Origin: Weissella muntiaci
Lineage (GTDB): Bacteria; Bacillota; Bacilli; Lactobacillales; Lactobacillaceae
DNA length: 64,000 nt
Reading direction: 5' to 3'
Assembly: GCF_008107635.1 (NCBI RefSeq)
Contig: NZ_SDGZ01000006.1
Location: forward strand, 22,505-86,504
This document shows positions 28,084 through 36,455 of this stretch, piece after piece. The position numbers and the translations under genes are program-made. The notes under the pieces were generated by a model. It worked only from the letters and a program-made list of their open reading frames with translations. It was not told where the DNA came from and ran no database searches. Each line of letters begins with the position of its first letter. Within the stretch, counting starts at the first letter, position 1.

Positions 28084-28686
28084 TTAACTATGATTAATCC
28101 CAGTCATACTATAAACAGACCAAACTGTTTTCAAAAGAATTACTATATCGCCCTCTAAGGAGATGTTTTGCGCATATTGCCCATCATAGTCAGCTTTTTG
28201 GCGGTCCGATAGAATATTCCGTCCATTAACTTGTGCACATCCTGTAATTCCTGGCCGAATTTGTGCGGCCCCGTTTTGCTCACGAAATTTCACCACAAGC
28301 ATATCTGAATCGGCCATCGGCCTTGGTCCAACAATACTCATATCGCCTTTCAGGACATTAAACAGTTGCGGTAATTCATCCAATGAAGCATACCGCAAGA
28401 ATTTTCCGGGTAATGTCAAATATCGGGCAATATCTACAAAATTATTATTTGATTGCAAGGGCGTTGAAATCTTCATTGTCCTAAACTTATACATCTCGAA
28501 GGATGACGAGTCTTTTCCAAATCGGACCTGTTTGAAAATAATCGGTCCTTTCGACGTCACTTTAATCAGGGCTGCAATAACTAACATTGGAAGTAATAAA
28601 ATGATGATCAATACGGACGCCATAACAAGATCGCTGAACCTCTTCCAAAAAGATTTATATGAAAATTTTTCCAAAAAATCATTCAT
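28084..28686 (-). CDS. Undecaprenyl-phosphate sugar-1-phosphate transferase (priming glycosyltransferase)
   Basis: Short form (200 residues) of the bacterial sugar transferase family that starts repeat-unit synthesis by moving a sugar phosphate onto undecaprenyl phosphate. It has one membrane helix (about 18-42) and the full catalytic block: MYKFRTMK, DELPQLFNVLKGDMSIVGPRP and RPGITGCAQVNGRN. It lacks the extra N-terminal helices of WbaP-type enzymes, as EpsL/PglC-like versions do. It lies eight bases after the kinase gene. Confidence 0.94.
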   Translation of the reverse strand: MNDFLEKFSYKSFWKRFSDLVMASVLIIILLLPMLVIAALIKVTSKGPIIFKQVRFGKDSSSFEMYKFRTMKISTPLQSNNNFVDIARYLTLPGKFLRYASLDELPQLFNVLKGDMSIVGPRPMADSDMLVVKFREQNGAAQIRPGITGCAQVNGRNILSDRQKADYDGQYAQNISLEGDIVILLKTVWSVYSMTGINHS

Positions 28687-28694
28687 GGCCCACC

Positions 28695-29462
28695 TTATTT
28701 CCGTGCAGACGCATTTTCATCTTGTGAGTAACCGTAACCATAGCCATACCCATAACCGTAACCATAGCCAGCATCATGTTTTGATTTTTTCATTCTTGAC
28801 ACTGAACCAAAAATTCTTGCATCACCCAATTTAAGAATTTCAATTGTTCGTTTTAAATTTGCCTTTAATGTCTTACCTAATGTGTTAACCAATACGACAC
28901 CATCGACATCTGACAATAAAACCTGTGCATCAGTTACAGCCATGATGGGTGGCACATCCAAAATAATTATGTCGAATTGATTACGTAGACCATTAATCAA
29001 ATCTTCCATCTTCTTTGAATTAAGCAACTCAGCTGGATTGGGCGGTGTTGGTCCAGCCACAAGAACTGACAGATTCTCCACAAAGGTTGACTGAATATAA
29101 TTCTTTACTGGTAACTTTTGAACCAAATAATTGGTTAAACCACGCGAGGCTATCAAGTTAAAAGTCGTATGCAAGGTTGATCGACGTAAATCGGCATCAA
29201 TAATAATAACTTTTTTCCCGTCTTGGGCCCATGAAACCGCAAGATTCGCTGAAATCGTTGACTTACCATCTGCCATTTCAGGTGAAGTAATCATGATGAC
29301 TTGCATTCGATCGCCAATAGCGCTGGCAAATTCAATATTCGTTCTAACAGTTCGAATTTGTTCTGAAATAACGTTCTTGGGCTCCACAAATGAAACCAAC
29401 CGTGCTCCGTGCTGCATGGTTTCATTATTCTCTTTATCTTTTTTTTGCCTAAATCTCATCAT
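28695..29462 (-). CDS. cpsD: BY-kinase (CpsD/Wze, tyrosine-protein kinase) with Gly-Tyr repeat tail
   Basis: Bacterial tyrosine kinase controlling exopolysaccharide synthesis together with the membrane activator encoded just upstream. 255 residues: Walker A SPEMADGKST at 60-69, Walker A' VIIIDADLRR at 85-94, Walker B IIILDVPP near 177. The C-terminal tyrosine cluster that is autophosphorylated is seven consecutive Gly-Tyr pairs (about 232-245), encoded by a six-base tandem repeat. The start is ATG at 29462 after AGGAGAG; the next codon is also ATG. The matching phosphatase is probably the PHP protein at 17296. Confidence 0.93.
   Translation of the reverse strand: MMRFRQKKDKENNETMQHGARLVSFVEPKNVISEQIRTVRTNIEFASAIGDRMQVIMITSPEMADGKSTISANLAVSWAQDGKKVIIIDADLRRSTLHTTFNLIASRGLTNYLVQKLPVKNYIQSTFVENLSVLVAGPTPPNPAELLNSKKMEDLINGLRNQFDIIILDVPPIMAVTDAQVLLSDVDGVVLVNTLGKTLKANLKRTIEILKLGDARIFGSVSRMKKSKHDAGYGYGYGYGYGYGYSQDENASARK
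28729..28770. repeat. Six-base tandem repeat encoding Gly-Tyr units
   Basis: About seven copies of a GGNTAY unit on the minus strand, encoding the phosphorylatable tail of the BY-kinase. Copy-number change would add or remove tyrosines without a frameshift. Confidence 0.85.
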
Positions 29463-29476
29463 ATCTCTCCTACCAA

Positions 29477-30382
29477 TTAAATACGTCTTCCCAATCTACT
29501 TGCTCCCCCTTTGTCCCTCTGGTTGGTCAAATCATCCGATTGCCCTTTTTGTTGTTCCTTTATAACTTCTGCAAGTGGCTTCAATTCGCCGATATATTGC
29601 ACAACACCCAGATTTGTCAGCCCAAACTCATCCGTAATCGTTTCCAGATTCTTGACAGACCGGTCTGTTAATTCGCGAATAATGCCCCATAGGAATCCAA
29701 TCAAAGCTCCAGCAACTACCCCGACAATTGTTAGTAACTTGAAATTAGGCGATACTGGTGTCCCAATTGTCGTGGCCTTTGATATAACTGAAACATTTTT
29801 TATGATCATAATATTTGCAATTTTATTTTTAAAAACATTCACAACTTCATTGACTGCGTCACGTGAAAATTTTGCATTAGTTGACGTAACCGAAACAGTA
29901 AACACTTGTGAATTTGCTTGATTTTGAATTGTAATCATCTTTGCTAGTCCACTTGATGTAAGTCCCATGTTTGGATATTTAGCAATTTCTGTATCGTAGA
30001 CGGCTGGCTTCCCTTTCGAAGCCAAAATTTCAGTTCCATCCCGTAAAGTTGAATACTCATCGGAAGTCGCCTTTGACACTAGAGTTCGTTGATTCTTAGT
30101 CAGATTCTGAACGACTTCGTCCAAGATTATGGGACGTGTAATAATGTCCTTATAGGTGTTAATCATTTGAACATCTGCTTGTTGGTCAGCAAATTGGACC
30201 GTCGTATTACTATCCTTATTTTGATTAACCAATAATGAAGCCGTTGAAGCATATTTAACTGGTATCACGAATTTCGAAATTCCAAATGTAATGACTCCAA
30301 AAGTTAATCCCAAAACAATAATCTTGCCAAAATTGTTTCGTAAAACGTTCCACATCTTTGCTAAATTAATTACGTTATCCAT
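29477..30382 (-). CDS. cpsC: Chain-length regulator / BY-kinase activator (CpsC/Wzd)
   Basis: Wzz-type membrane protein that sets polysaccharide length and activates the kinase. The 301 residues have a helix at about 18-38, an extracytoplasmic domain (about 40-210) and a second helix near 217-238 (VGVVAGALIGFLWGII) followed by an unusually long cytoplasmic tail of about 60 residues ending in basic GGASRLGRRI. The tail presumably contacts the kinase encoded 14 bases downstream. It is the first gene of the operon; the ribosome binding site is AGGGGTC. Confidence 0.92.
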   Translation of the reverse strand: MDNVINLAKMWNVLRNNFGKIIVLGLTFGVITFGISKFVIPVKYASTASLLVNQNKDSNTTVQFADQQADVQMINTYKDIITRPIILDEVVQNLTKNQRTLVSKATSDEYSTLRDGTEILASKGKPAVYDTEIAKYPNMGLTSSGLAKMITIQNQANSQVFTVSVTSTNAKFSRDAVNEVVNVFKNKIANIMIIKNVSVISKATTIGTPVSPNFKLLTIVGVVAGALIGFLWGIIRELTDRSVKNLETITDEFGLTNLGVVQYIGELKPLAEVIKEQQKGQSDDLTNQRDKGGASRLGRRI

Positions 30383-30643
30383 CTTGACCCCTAAATAATA
30401 ATTGAACGAAACAAATATTAATTATATCTGAAACTTCAGAAAGCAACATCATCCTTTTCATGATATAAGTTATCCTTTTATAATGCAAGGACGTTATTAT
30501 TGAATATATAAAGCCTTTTTAATAATTAAATAATTGAAATTTTGTAATTATTTATTTTGAAAACATTTCAAAAGTAATTCATCATTATTTAAATACGTTT
30601 TTCAAGAATTGATATACTTTGAATTTAAATATGCCAAAATCCA
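30383..30643. promoter_or_regulatory. EPS operon leader region
   Basis: Very AT-rich; no gene seen. On the minus strand a TATAAT (30421-30426) lies 38 bases before the cpsC start, directly preceded by the perfect small palindrome CTGAAGTTTCAG. A -35 is weak (TTGCTT or ATGTTG at non-ideal spacing), which suggests an activator- or repressor-dependent promoter. Nothing else is recognisable in the remaining 200 bases. Confidence 0.42.
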
Positions 30644-30697
30644 CAAAAAAGAGACCATCCTAATGATTTAAAATCACTAGAATGGTCTCTTTTTTAT
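30644..30697 (-). terminator. Terminator after glyS
   Basis: Long hairpin with stem AAAAAAGAGACCAT and complement, plus an inner imperfect stem; T runs on both sides. Confidence 0.9.
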
Positions 30698-30724
30698 AAA
30701 ATCAACTTCTTACTTAGTAAATTA

Positions 30725-32806
30725 TCACTTGCTCTTAACATCTAACTCCAAAAAGTTAGCTAACTTAGTCGCCTCATTTGCAACAAGTTGCAAGGTTGCT
30801 AAGCGGTTGTTCTTAACAGCTTCGTCTTCAACCATTACCATAGTATCCTCGAAGTAGGCTGCAATCACTGGCTGTAAGGCTAGCAAAGCGATCATCCGAT
30901 CATTTAGACCAGAAATTGAGCTCAATGGTTGAACAGCCTGGTAAAGGTTTGCTTCAACGTCATTCTCAAATAAAGCCGGTTGAACTGTCTCAGTTGTCGG
31001 ATTCTTGGTCATTAACCGCATAACGCGTGTTAATGCCTCAACCCCATCACGGAAATTGAAATCCTCATGATGATTGTTAATTGCATCTGCAGCATCTAAC
31101 ATCAAAGTTGTATCCGTCATTGCATTATTAGTAACTGCATTAATAATATCACGACGAATTCCTTGATCTTGCAAAGTCTTGGCCACCCGGTCAGTTAAGA
31201 ATGCAATCACATTCTCAACATTTTCTTGCAAGGCTGTCGCAACTTCAATTGGTAGACCGAACTTATCCGTTGCCACATTGATCTGTTCAGCTGCCTGTCC
31301 TAGAATTTGTGCTAAATCAAAGTCCCAATCGTTATCAGCCAAAATTGCCACAACACCACTAGCAGCACGTCGTAAAGCATATGGATCGTTGGATCCAGAT
31401 GGAATCATACCAGCTGCAAAGAATGACAATAATGAATCAAGCTTATCAGCGACTGCTAAGACCTTCCCCAATTCGGAGGTTGGCAACTCACCATCAGCTG
31501 AAATTGGCATATAATGCTCCCGAATTGCCTGGGCAACTGATGCTGACTCACCAAACAAACGGGCATACTTCTCACCCATAATTCCTTGCAATTCGTCAAA
31601 TTCACCAACCATACCAGTCATCAAATCAAACTTGTAGATGTCGGCAGCTCGTTGTAACTCAGTAACCTGCTCAGCATCCAACTTAATTTGCTCAGCCAAC
31701 AGCGTTGCAATAACTTTTGCACGACGTGTATGACTTGCAACAGAACCAAGCTTAGCGTGGAAAGAAACAACTTGTAGCTTATCGTTATAGAAGTCGATCG
31801 GATGCTTCTGATCCTCATTATAGAAGAACTTCGCGTCCTCTAAACGAGCGACCAAAACTTTCTCATTACCCGCAATTACGTTTTCGAGATGCTCGGCATT
31901 CCCATTCCGTACCGAAATAAAGTGTGGCAACAACATACCTTCACTATCGACAATGTGGAAGAAACGTTGATGTTCTTTCATTGAGGTGATCAGAACCTCA
32001 TCAGGTACTTGGAGATATTCTTCATCGAAACTACCAGCAAAGGCTGTTGGATATTCCAAGATGTTGTTAACCTCTTCAAGCAAATCCTCATCAACCACAA
32101 CCTTCCAATTATGCTCTGTTGCGATTTGCTCAACTTGTTGCAGAATATTCCCCTTACGTTCAGCTGCATCAGCCTCAACATAGACCGTTTTCAACTGAGC
32201 TTCATAGCTTGTTGCTTGATCAATTTCTATATCATGACCTAAGAAACGATGTCCACGGGTTGTTCGACCAGTTGCAACTCCTAGAATCTCAAAAGGTACA
32301 ATCTCGTCATCCAACAAAGCTATCAACCAACGAATTGGGCGAACGTATTCAAATGTATGGCGGCCCCACTTCATCGTCGTCGCGAAGGTCATTGCTTCAA
32401 CAACTTGCTTCACTTCGGCCAATACGTCCAAAGCAGACTTTCCAGCTTCAAACTTGGTTACATACACATATTCATTACCATTAAATTCTTTAAAGGTAAT
32501 ATCATCAGTTGTTAGACCTTGGCCACGTACAAAACCTTGTGCGGCCTTGCTAAAGTTTCCTTCGGCATCCAAAGCAGCTTTCTTTGCTGGTCCTTTAACT
32601 TCTTCTTCAAAATCCTCAGCCTTGTCTGCCACATCAGCTACCAAGACAGCAAGACGACGCGGTGTTGAGTAAGCCTTAATTGTGCCATAGGCCAAACGCT
32701 CATCAACCATGAAATCCGCAATGCGACGTTCAAGTTGCGCAATTGCTGGCGTTACCAAATGTGCTGGAATCTCTTCCAAGCCAATTTCTAGTAGAAAGTT
32801 TGCCAT
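30725..32806 (-). CDS. glyS: Glycine--tRNA ligase beta subunit
   Basis: Large subunit of the two-subunit bacterial glycyl-tRNA synthetase; supplies the tRNA-binding and HD-like domains. 693 residues starting MANFLLEIGLEEIPAHLV, the standard GlyS N-terminus; GRTTRGHRFLG and the C-terminal anticodon-binding region are present. The start is ATG at 32806 after GAGGAGG, the ribosome binding site lying in the end of glyQ (stop at 32808). Transcription is controlled by the T-box upstream of glyQ. Confidence 0.97.
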   Translation of the reverse strand: MANFLLEIGLEEIPAHLVTPAIAQLERRIADFMVDERLAYGTIKAYSTPRRLAVLVADVADKAEDFEEEVKGPAKKAALDAEGNFSKAAQGFVRGQGLTTDDITFKEFNGNEYVYVTKFEAGKSALDVLAEVKQVVEAMTFATTMKWGRHTFEYVRPIRWLIALLDDEIVPFEILGVATGRTTRGHRFLGHDIEIDQATSYEAQLKTVYVEADAAERKGNILQQVEQIATEHNWKVVVDEDLLEEVNNILEYPTAFAGSFDEEYLQVPDEVLITSMKEHQRFFHIVDSEGMLLPHFISVRNGNAEHLENVIAGNEKVLVARLEDAKFFYNEDQKHPIDFYNDKLQVVSFHAKLGSVASHTRRAKVIATLLAEQIKLDAEQVTELQRAADIYKFDLMTGMVGEFDELQGIMGEKYARLFGESASVAQAIREHYMPISADGELPTSELGKVLAVADKLDSLLSFFAAGMIPSGSNDPYALRRAASGVVAILADNDWDFDLAQILGQAAEQINVATDKFGLPIEVATALQENVENVIAFLTDRVAKTLQDQGIRRDIINAVTNNAMTDTTLMLDAADAINNHHEDFNFRDGVEALTRVMRLMTKNPTTETVQPALFENDVEANLYQAVQPLSSISGLNDRMIALLALQPVIAAYFEDTMVMVEDEAVKNNRLATLQLVANEATKLANFLELDVKSK

Positions 32807-32807
32807 T

Positions 32808-33734
32808 TTACTTTGCCTCCTCATCTGCTGGTAGATACTTTGCCCGCAATGCTTCATCCTTCAAAAGAGGGAAGCCAAGCTTCTTACGCTCATCGATGAA
32901 AGCTCGTGCAACTGTTCTAGCCATGTTACGAATCCGTGAAAGATACTTCGCCCGTTCAGTCACAGAAACAGTTCCGCGCGCATCTAACAAATTAAATGCA
33001 TGCGATGATTTAAGAATATAATCATACGCTGGATGAACAAGTCCTTGCTCTAGGGCACGCTTAGCTTCAGTTTCATATTCGTTGAAATGACGCAATAGCA
33101 TCTCTTGGTCAGACTCTTCAAAAGAGTAAACTGAGTGCTCATACTCAGGTTCCTTAAAAATATCACCATACATAACGCCATTTCCCCATTCAAGGTCATA
33201 GACCGTTGGGACATCTTGAATGTAAGATGCTAAGCGCTCAAGACCATAAGTAATTTCAGAGGTCACAGCATCGACCTGGATTCCACCAACTTGTTGGAAA
33301 TAGGTAAACTGAGTCACTTCCATTCCATCGAGCCAGATCTCCCAACCAATTCCAGCGGCACCCATTGATGGATTTTCCCAGTTATCCTCGACAAAGCGAA
33401 TATCGTGTTCTAGCGGATCAATCCCTAGGGCTTTCAACGAATCAAGATAAAGCTCCTGAATGTTATCAGGGGATGGCTTCATAACCACTTGAAATTGATG
33501 ATGTTGATACAAACGATTCGGATTGTCACCATAACGACCATCAGCAGGTCGACGTGAAGGCTCTACATAAGCCGCATTCCACGGCTCAGGTCCATTGGCT
33601 CGCAAAAAGGTATAGGGACTCATTGTACCTGCTCCCTTTTCCGTATCATAGGCTTGCATTAGCATGGCCCCTTGTTCAGCCCAAAAGCCTTGCAAAGTTA
33701 AAATAATATCTTGCACTGACAATTTCTTTGTCAT
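32808..33734 (-). CDS. glyQ: Glycine--tRNA ligase alpha subunit
   Basis: Catalytic class II subunit forming glycyl-adenylate. 308 residues starting [22 protein letters not shown]; motifs [21 protein letters not shown] (here [17 protein letters not shown]) and [21 protein letters not shown] are diagnostic. The start is ATG at 33734 after GAAAGGAAAG. The T-box leader stands directly upstream. Confidence 0.97.
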   Translation of the reverse strand: MTKKLSVQDIILTLQGFWAEQGAMLMQAYDTEKGAGTMSPYTFLRANGPEPWNAAYVEPSRRPADGRYGDNPNRLYQHHQFQVVMKPSPDNIQELYLDSLKALGIDPLEHDIRFVEDNWENPSMGAAGIGWEIWLDGMEVTQFTYFQQVGGIQVDAVTSEITYGLERLASYIQDVPTVYDLEWGNGVMYGDIFKEPEYEHSVYSFEESDQEMLLRHFNEYETEAKRALEQGLVHPAYDYILKSSHAFNLLDARGTVSVTERAKYLSRIRNMARTVARAFIDERKKLGFPLLKDEALRAKYLPADEEAK

Positions 33735-33763
33735 AATCTTTCCTTTCACGTGGTTGTGAGAAC

Positions 33764-33968
33764 AAAAAAAGCCCTACACCAACCACTATCCATGGTTGAT
33801 GTAGGGACGATAAATCGCGGTTCCACCCTACTTCTGCAAAAGATTGCAGCAGCTTCATTACTATAATTAAATTGTTCCAACAGTGCCCCATAGATTAATC
33901 AGGTTATTCTCCCACCTACCAATAACTCGCTGAACTGATTATCATCTATTTATTCTGTCTTCATTACT
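33764..33968 (-). promoter_or_regulatory. Glycine-specific T-box riboswitch of glyQS
   Basis: On the minus strand the T-box consensus GGGTGGAACCGCGATT is at 33813-33828, followed by a terminator hairpin with seven T (33764-33806) whose 5' arm GTCCCT also pairs in the antiterminator. Stem I is visible: arms ATAGAT/ATCTAT, with ACAG/CTGT below. The internal loop between them contains GGC followed by A (33885-33887), the expected glycine specifier. Uncharged tRNA-Gly would switch the operon on. It is short, as glyQS T-boxes are, lacking the full stem II region. Confidence 0.93.
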
Positions 33969-33974
33969 TGAATA

Positions 33975-34002
33975 ATTGTAGCACTAACAGGTGTACTGTC
34001 AA
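33975..34002 (-). promoter_or_regulatory. Promoter of the glyQS operon
   Basis: TTGACA, a 16-base spacer, then TACAAT on the minus strand, just upstream of the T-box. Confidence 0.72.
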
Positions 34003-34106
34003 CAGAACACCTGTGTTCACGTTTAACACAACCGTCCATGAAACAACTCAGAACATGTTGTTTGAATAAACCTTCACATCAGCCAAACTAGAGCTCTTAT
34101 TCTTAC

Positions 34107-34904
34107 CTACTCACGCTTTGCCTTTCGATCGATTAGCTTATTCTGCCAATCATTCAATTGCTGAATAAATGACTTCGCTTTTAAATGAATCCCGACTTGA
34201 TCATCATAGATTTTGTCGAGGATTCTTGCCATATCAGTCTTGCTGTCAGTCTTAAGCACGAGACTGTTGATATTCTTTAATTCGGTCTCCGCCAATTTCA
34301 TCAACAAACGTACCGCTCTAGGCTCTGCATGCATCCTTTGCTCATCAAGCTGCCAGTGTTCCTGACATAGCACTCCATTATACTTTTCGGAAAAGTCCAA
34401 CGGGATATCCCGACGTCCATCAATTACGCAACCATCCCACTTTATACCAATTCCAAACGCCGTCAACAAATGTAATTCAAACCAATTTGCGAGACCCTGA
34501 GCATCAAAATCAGGCTGATCGTTAAGTAAACGTAACGCACGCTCGGCACGTTCGTACCAGGGTAGTAAATTCTGATTATCCACAAAAGCTGCGTCTAGCA
34601 GGCCTAGAATATAGGTCGCGTACGCATTGCGTTCGACGTCTAACATCAGCTGAGTGGGCAATTTTGCCTCTTTCACTTCATCAATAAATGATAACCCCTT
34701 CTCATTAAGTACCCCTTCAAAGGTTGCAATGGTTAAGGGCTGTATCTCAGCAGCATACGGATATCTTTTGGATTTACCGTTTTTTATATAAAACATCCGC
34801 TTGCCGGCCTGTTTCGTGAGGATCTTAACCATTAAATCCTTCTCTTTATAGGTTCTCTGATACATTACAATCCCCTGGAAAATTGTATGATTTCTTTCAG
34901 GCAC
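34107..34904 (-). CDS. recO: DNA repair protein RecO
   Basis: Loads RecA on SSB-coated gaps with RecR. 265 residues: N-terminal OB fold (FQGIVMYQRTYKEKDLMVKILT), then a helical C-terminal domain. The zinc-type cysteines common in this family are reduced to isolated Cys residues (WDGCVIDG and VLCQEHW), so a full CxxC pair is not evident. The start is GTG at 34904 (VPERNHT) after GGGAGGTG; the in-frame GTG at 34919 lies in that ribosome binding site. Located beside glyQS, as in many Firmicutes. Confidence 0.93.
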   Translation of the reverse strand: MPERNHTIFQGIVMYQRTYKEKDLMVKILTKQAGKRMFYIKNGKSKRYPYAAEIQPLTIATFEGVLNEKGLSFIDEVKEAKLPTQLMLDVERNAYATYILGLLDAAFVDNQNLLPWYERAERALRLLNDQPDFDAQGLANWFELHLLTAFGIGIKWDGCVIDGRRDIPLDFSEKYNGVLCQEHWQLDEQRMHAEPRAVRLLMKLAETELKNINSLVLKTDSKTDMARILDKIYDDQVGIHLKAKSFIQQLNDWQNKLIDRKAKRE

Positions 34905-34968
34905 TTTGCCACCTCCCACCCTGCTAATTAATTCCTTTAAGTATAACCCAAACCATGCTTGATGTATT

Positions 34969-35009
34969 TAAAAACCGAACGTCAGTCCATATGAGACTGA
35001 CGTTCGGTC
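34969..35009 (-). terminator. Terminator after the flavoprotein gene
   Basis: Perfect stem CCGAACGTCAGTC with complement, followed by TTTTTAAA on the minus strand. Confidence 0.9.
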
Positions 35010-35022
35010 AATAATATTCTGC

Positions 35023-36360
35023 TTAGATTAATTGGTTACTAGAGAACCCGATACTTGGGAATAGGTAGACCAACCGTGCTAGCTGATCTTGTGAATACTG
35101 AAATTCAACGGCTGGTAACAACGTATTAATTACTTCAGCCGCATCTTCACTCATATCAACTGCCCCAACTAACTGATGTGCTTTATTATAAATCAAGCTT
35201 GTACTACCAAACTGAGGCCTTGCGATCTGTCGGAACCAGTCCTCTGTAATCGCATGTTCCTCAACCGTATATTCGGTTGGATTAGCCAATGCAGTTGCTA
35301 GGCTCACACCAACCTGAGCAATTCGCGGTGATGTGAATACAACCGTCGGAATCACTGGGTAATTAATTGGTGCTGTAGTCGCGCCCGTAAAGGTTTGCAT
35401 TAAATATTTCGACTCGAAGATTGCCGTTGGCGTAAGGTTTGGTTGCGCCTTATCAATTACATCACCAGAAGCGTAAATATTTGGTACCGAAGTCCGCAAG
35501 TGATCATCAACAACGATTCCTTTAGCATTATAAGCAACGCCAACCGTATCTAAACCGATGTTTTCAACATTTGGCACCCGCCCAGTTGCATCCAGAACCC
35601 AATCGGCAACCGACTCACCCGCAGAGGTGTGCACAATTGTTTCCGTTCCATTTTGCTCTAGGGCAGTTACAGTAACGTTTCGCTTAATGTTGACACCACG
35701 CTCTGCTAAATCAGCAAGAATCTGTTCCACATACTTCTGTGGGAAGCTCCGCAAAGCCTGATCACCATGTAAGAGTAAATCAACTTTTGCGCCTGCCGTA
35801 TTCGCTATTGTTGCAAATTCAAGTGCGATATACCCACCACCAACAATCGTGATCCGTTCTGGCAGAGTCTCTAGCGCCAGAAAATCCTTACTATCATGAG
35901 CAAACTCAGTCCCTGGTACCATCAAGTGTTTTGGCCGTAAGCCAGTTGCAATTACAATCTTATCAGCTGTCTTGGTCTGACCATCAATTGTGACCGTATG
36001 TTTATCAGCCAACATCGCGTGACCAAACAAAACGTCAATCTTACTATTATCCATTAATCCTTGAATAAAGTTAGGCAAGCCATCAATAATGGCGTGCTTA
36101 TTTGCCATGTTTTCGGACCAATCAATTGATACATCCCCATTCACAATTCCATGAACTGCTTCTAAGTGACGCTTCAATGCAATTGGCTGATCCAAAATTA
36201 TTTTAGCGTTGCAACCCCAATTGGGGCAGGTTCCACCGATTTTTTCTTCTTCAACTACTGCGACACGTAATCCAGAAGCACTTAACGGGATTGCCCCATC
36301 AAAGGTTCCATGACCACTACCAATGTATAAAACATCATAATCAAAACTATCTGCACTCAT
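35023..36360 (-). CDS. NAD(P)/FAD-dependent disulfide-oxidoreductase-like protein
   Basis: Flavoprotein of the glutathione reductase/lipoamide dehydrogenase superfamily, 445 residues. FAD-binding YIGSGHGTFDG is at about 12-22, the redox-active disulfide GGTCPNWGC is at Cys45-Cys50, NAD(P) motif IVGGGYIALE is near 172-181, ASGDVIDKAQPN is near 300, and a dimerisation domain follows. The normal C-terminal His-Pro that serves as acid/base from the partner subunit is replaced: the region reads YLFPSIGFSS (Phe434-Pro435). It may therefore reduce something other than a glutathione-type disulfide. Often annotated as glutathione reductase in relatives. Confidence 0.85.
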   Translation of the reverse strand: MSADSFDYDVLYIGSGHGTFDGAIPLSASGLRVAVVEEEKIGGTCPNWGCNAKIILDQPIALKRHLEAVHGIVNGDVSIDWSENMANKHAIIDGLPNFIQGLMDNSKIDVLFGHAMLADKHTVTIDGQTKTADKIVIATGLRPKHLMVPGTEFAHDSKDFLALETLPERITIVGGGYIALEFATIANTAGAKVDLLLHGDQALRSFPQKYVEQILADLAERGVNIKRNVTVTALEQNGTETIVHTSAGESVADWVLDATGRVPNVENIGLDTVGVAYNAKGIVVDDHLRTSVPNIYASGDVIDKAQPNLTPTAIFESKYLMQTFTGATTAPINYPVIPTVVFTSPRIAQVGVSLATALANPTEYTVEEHAITEDWFRQIARPQFGSTSLIYNKAHQLVGAVDMSEDAAEVINTLLPAVEFQYSQDQLARLVYLFPSIGFSSNQLI

Positions 36361-36455
36361 TATTCGTTCCCCCCAATTTAAAATCGGTTTTTGTCCGAAG
36401 AAGTTACTGATAAAAACTTTTGTTAATTACTGTTTTTGCCTAAAAAAGAAATCGA

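Noticed and set aside
28729..28770. Short regular repeats as a possible CRISPR fragment
   Set aside because: Units are six bases, contiguous and in frame with the kinase C-terminus; there are no spacers.
30725..33734. Several 60-120 codon frames on both strands inside glyS and glyQ
   Set aside because: All are embedded in strongly conserved genes and lack start signals.
34905..35022. An era or ybeY gene next to recO
   Set aside because: recO is preceded only by the terminator of the flavoprotein gene; the usual era neighbour is not in this window.
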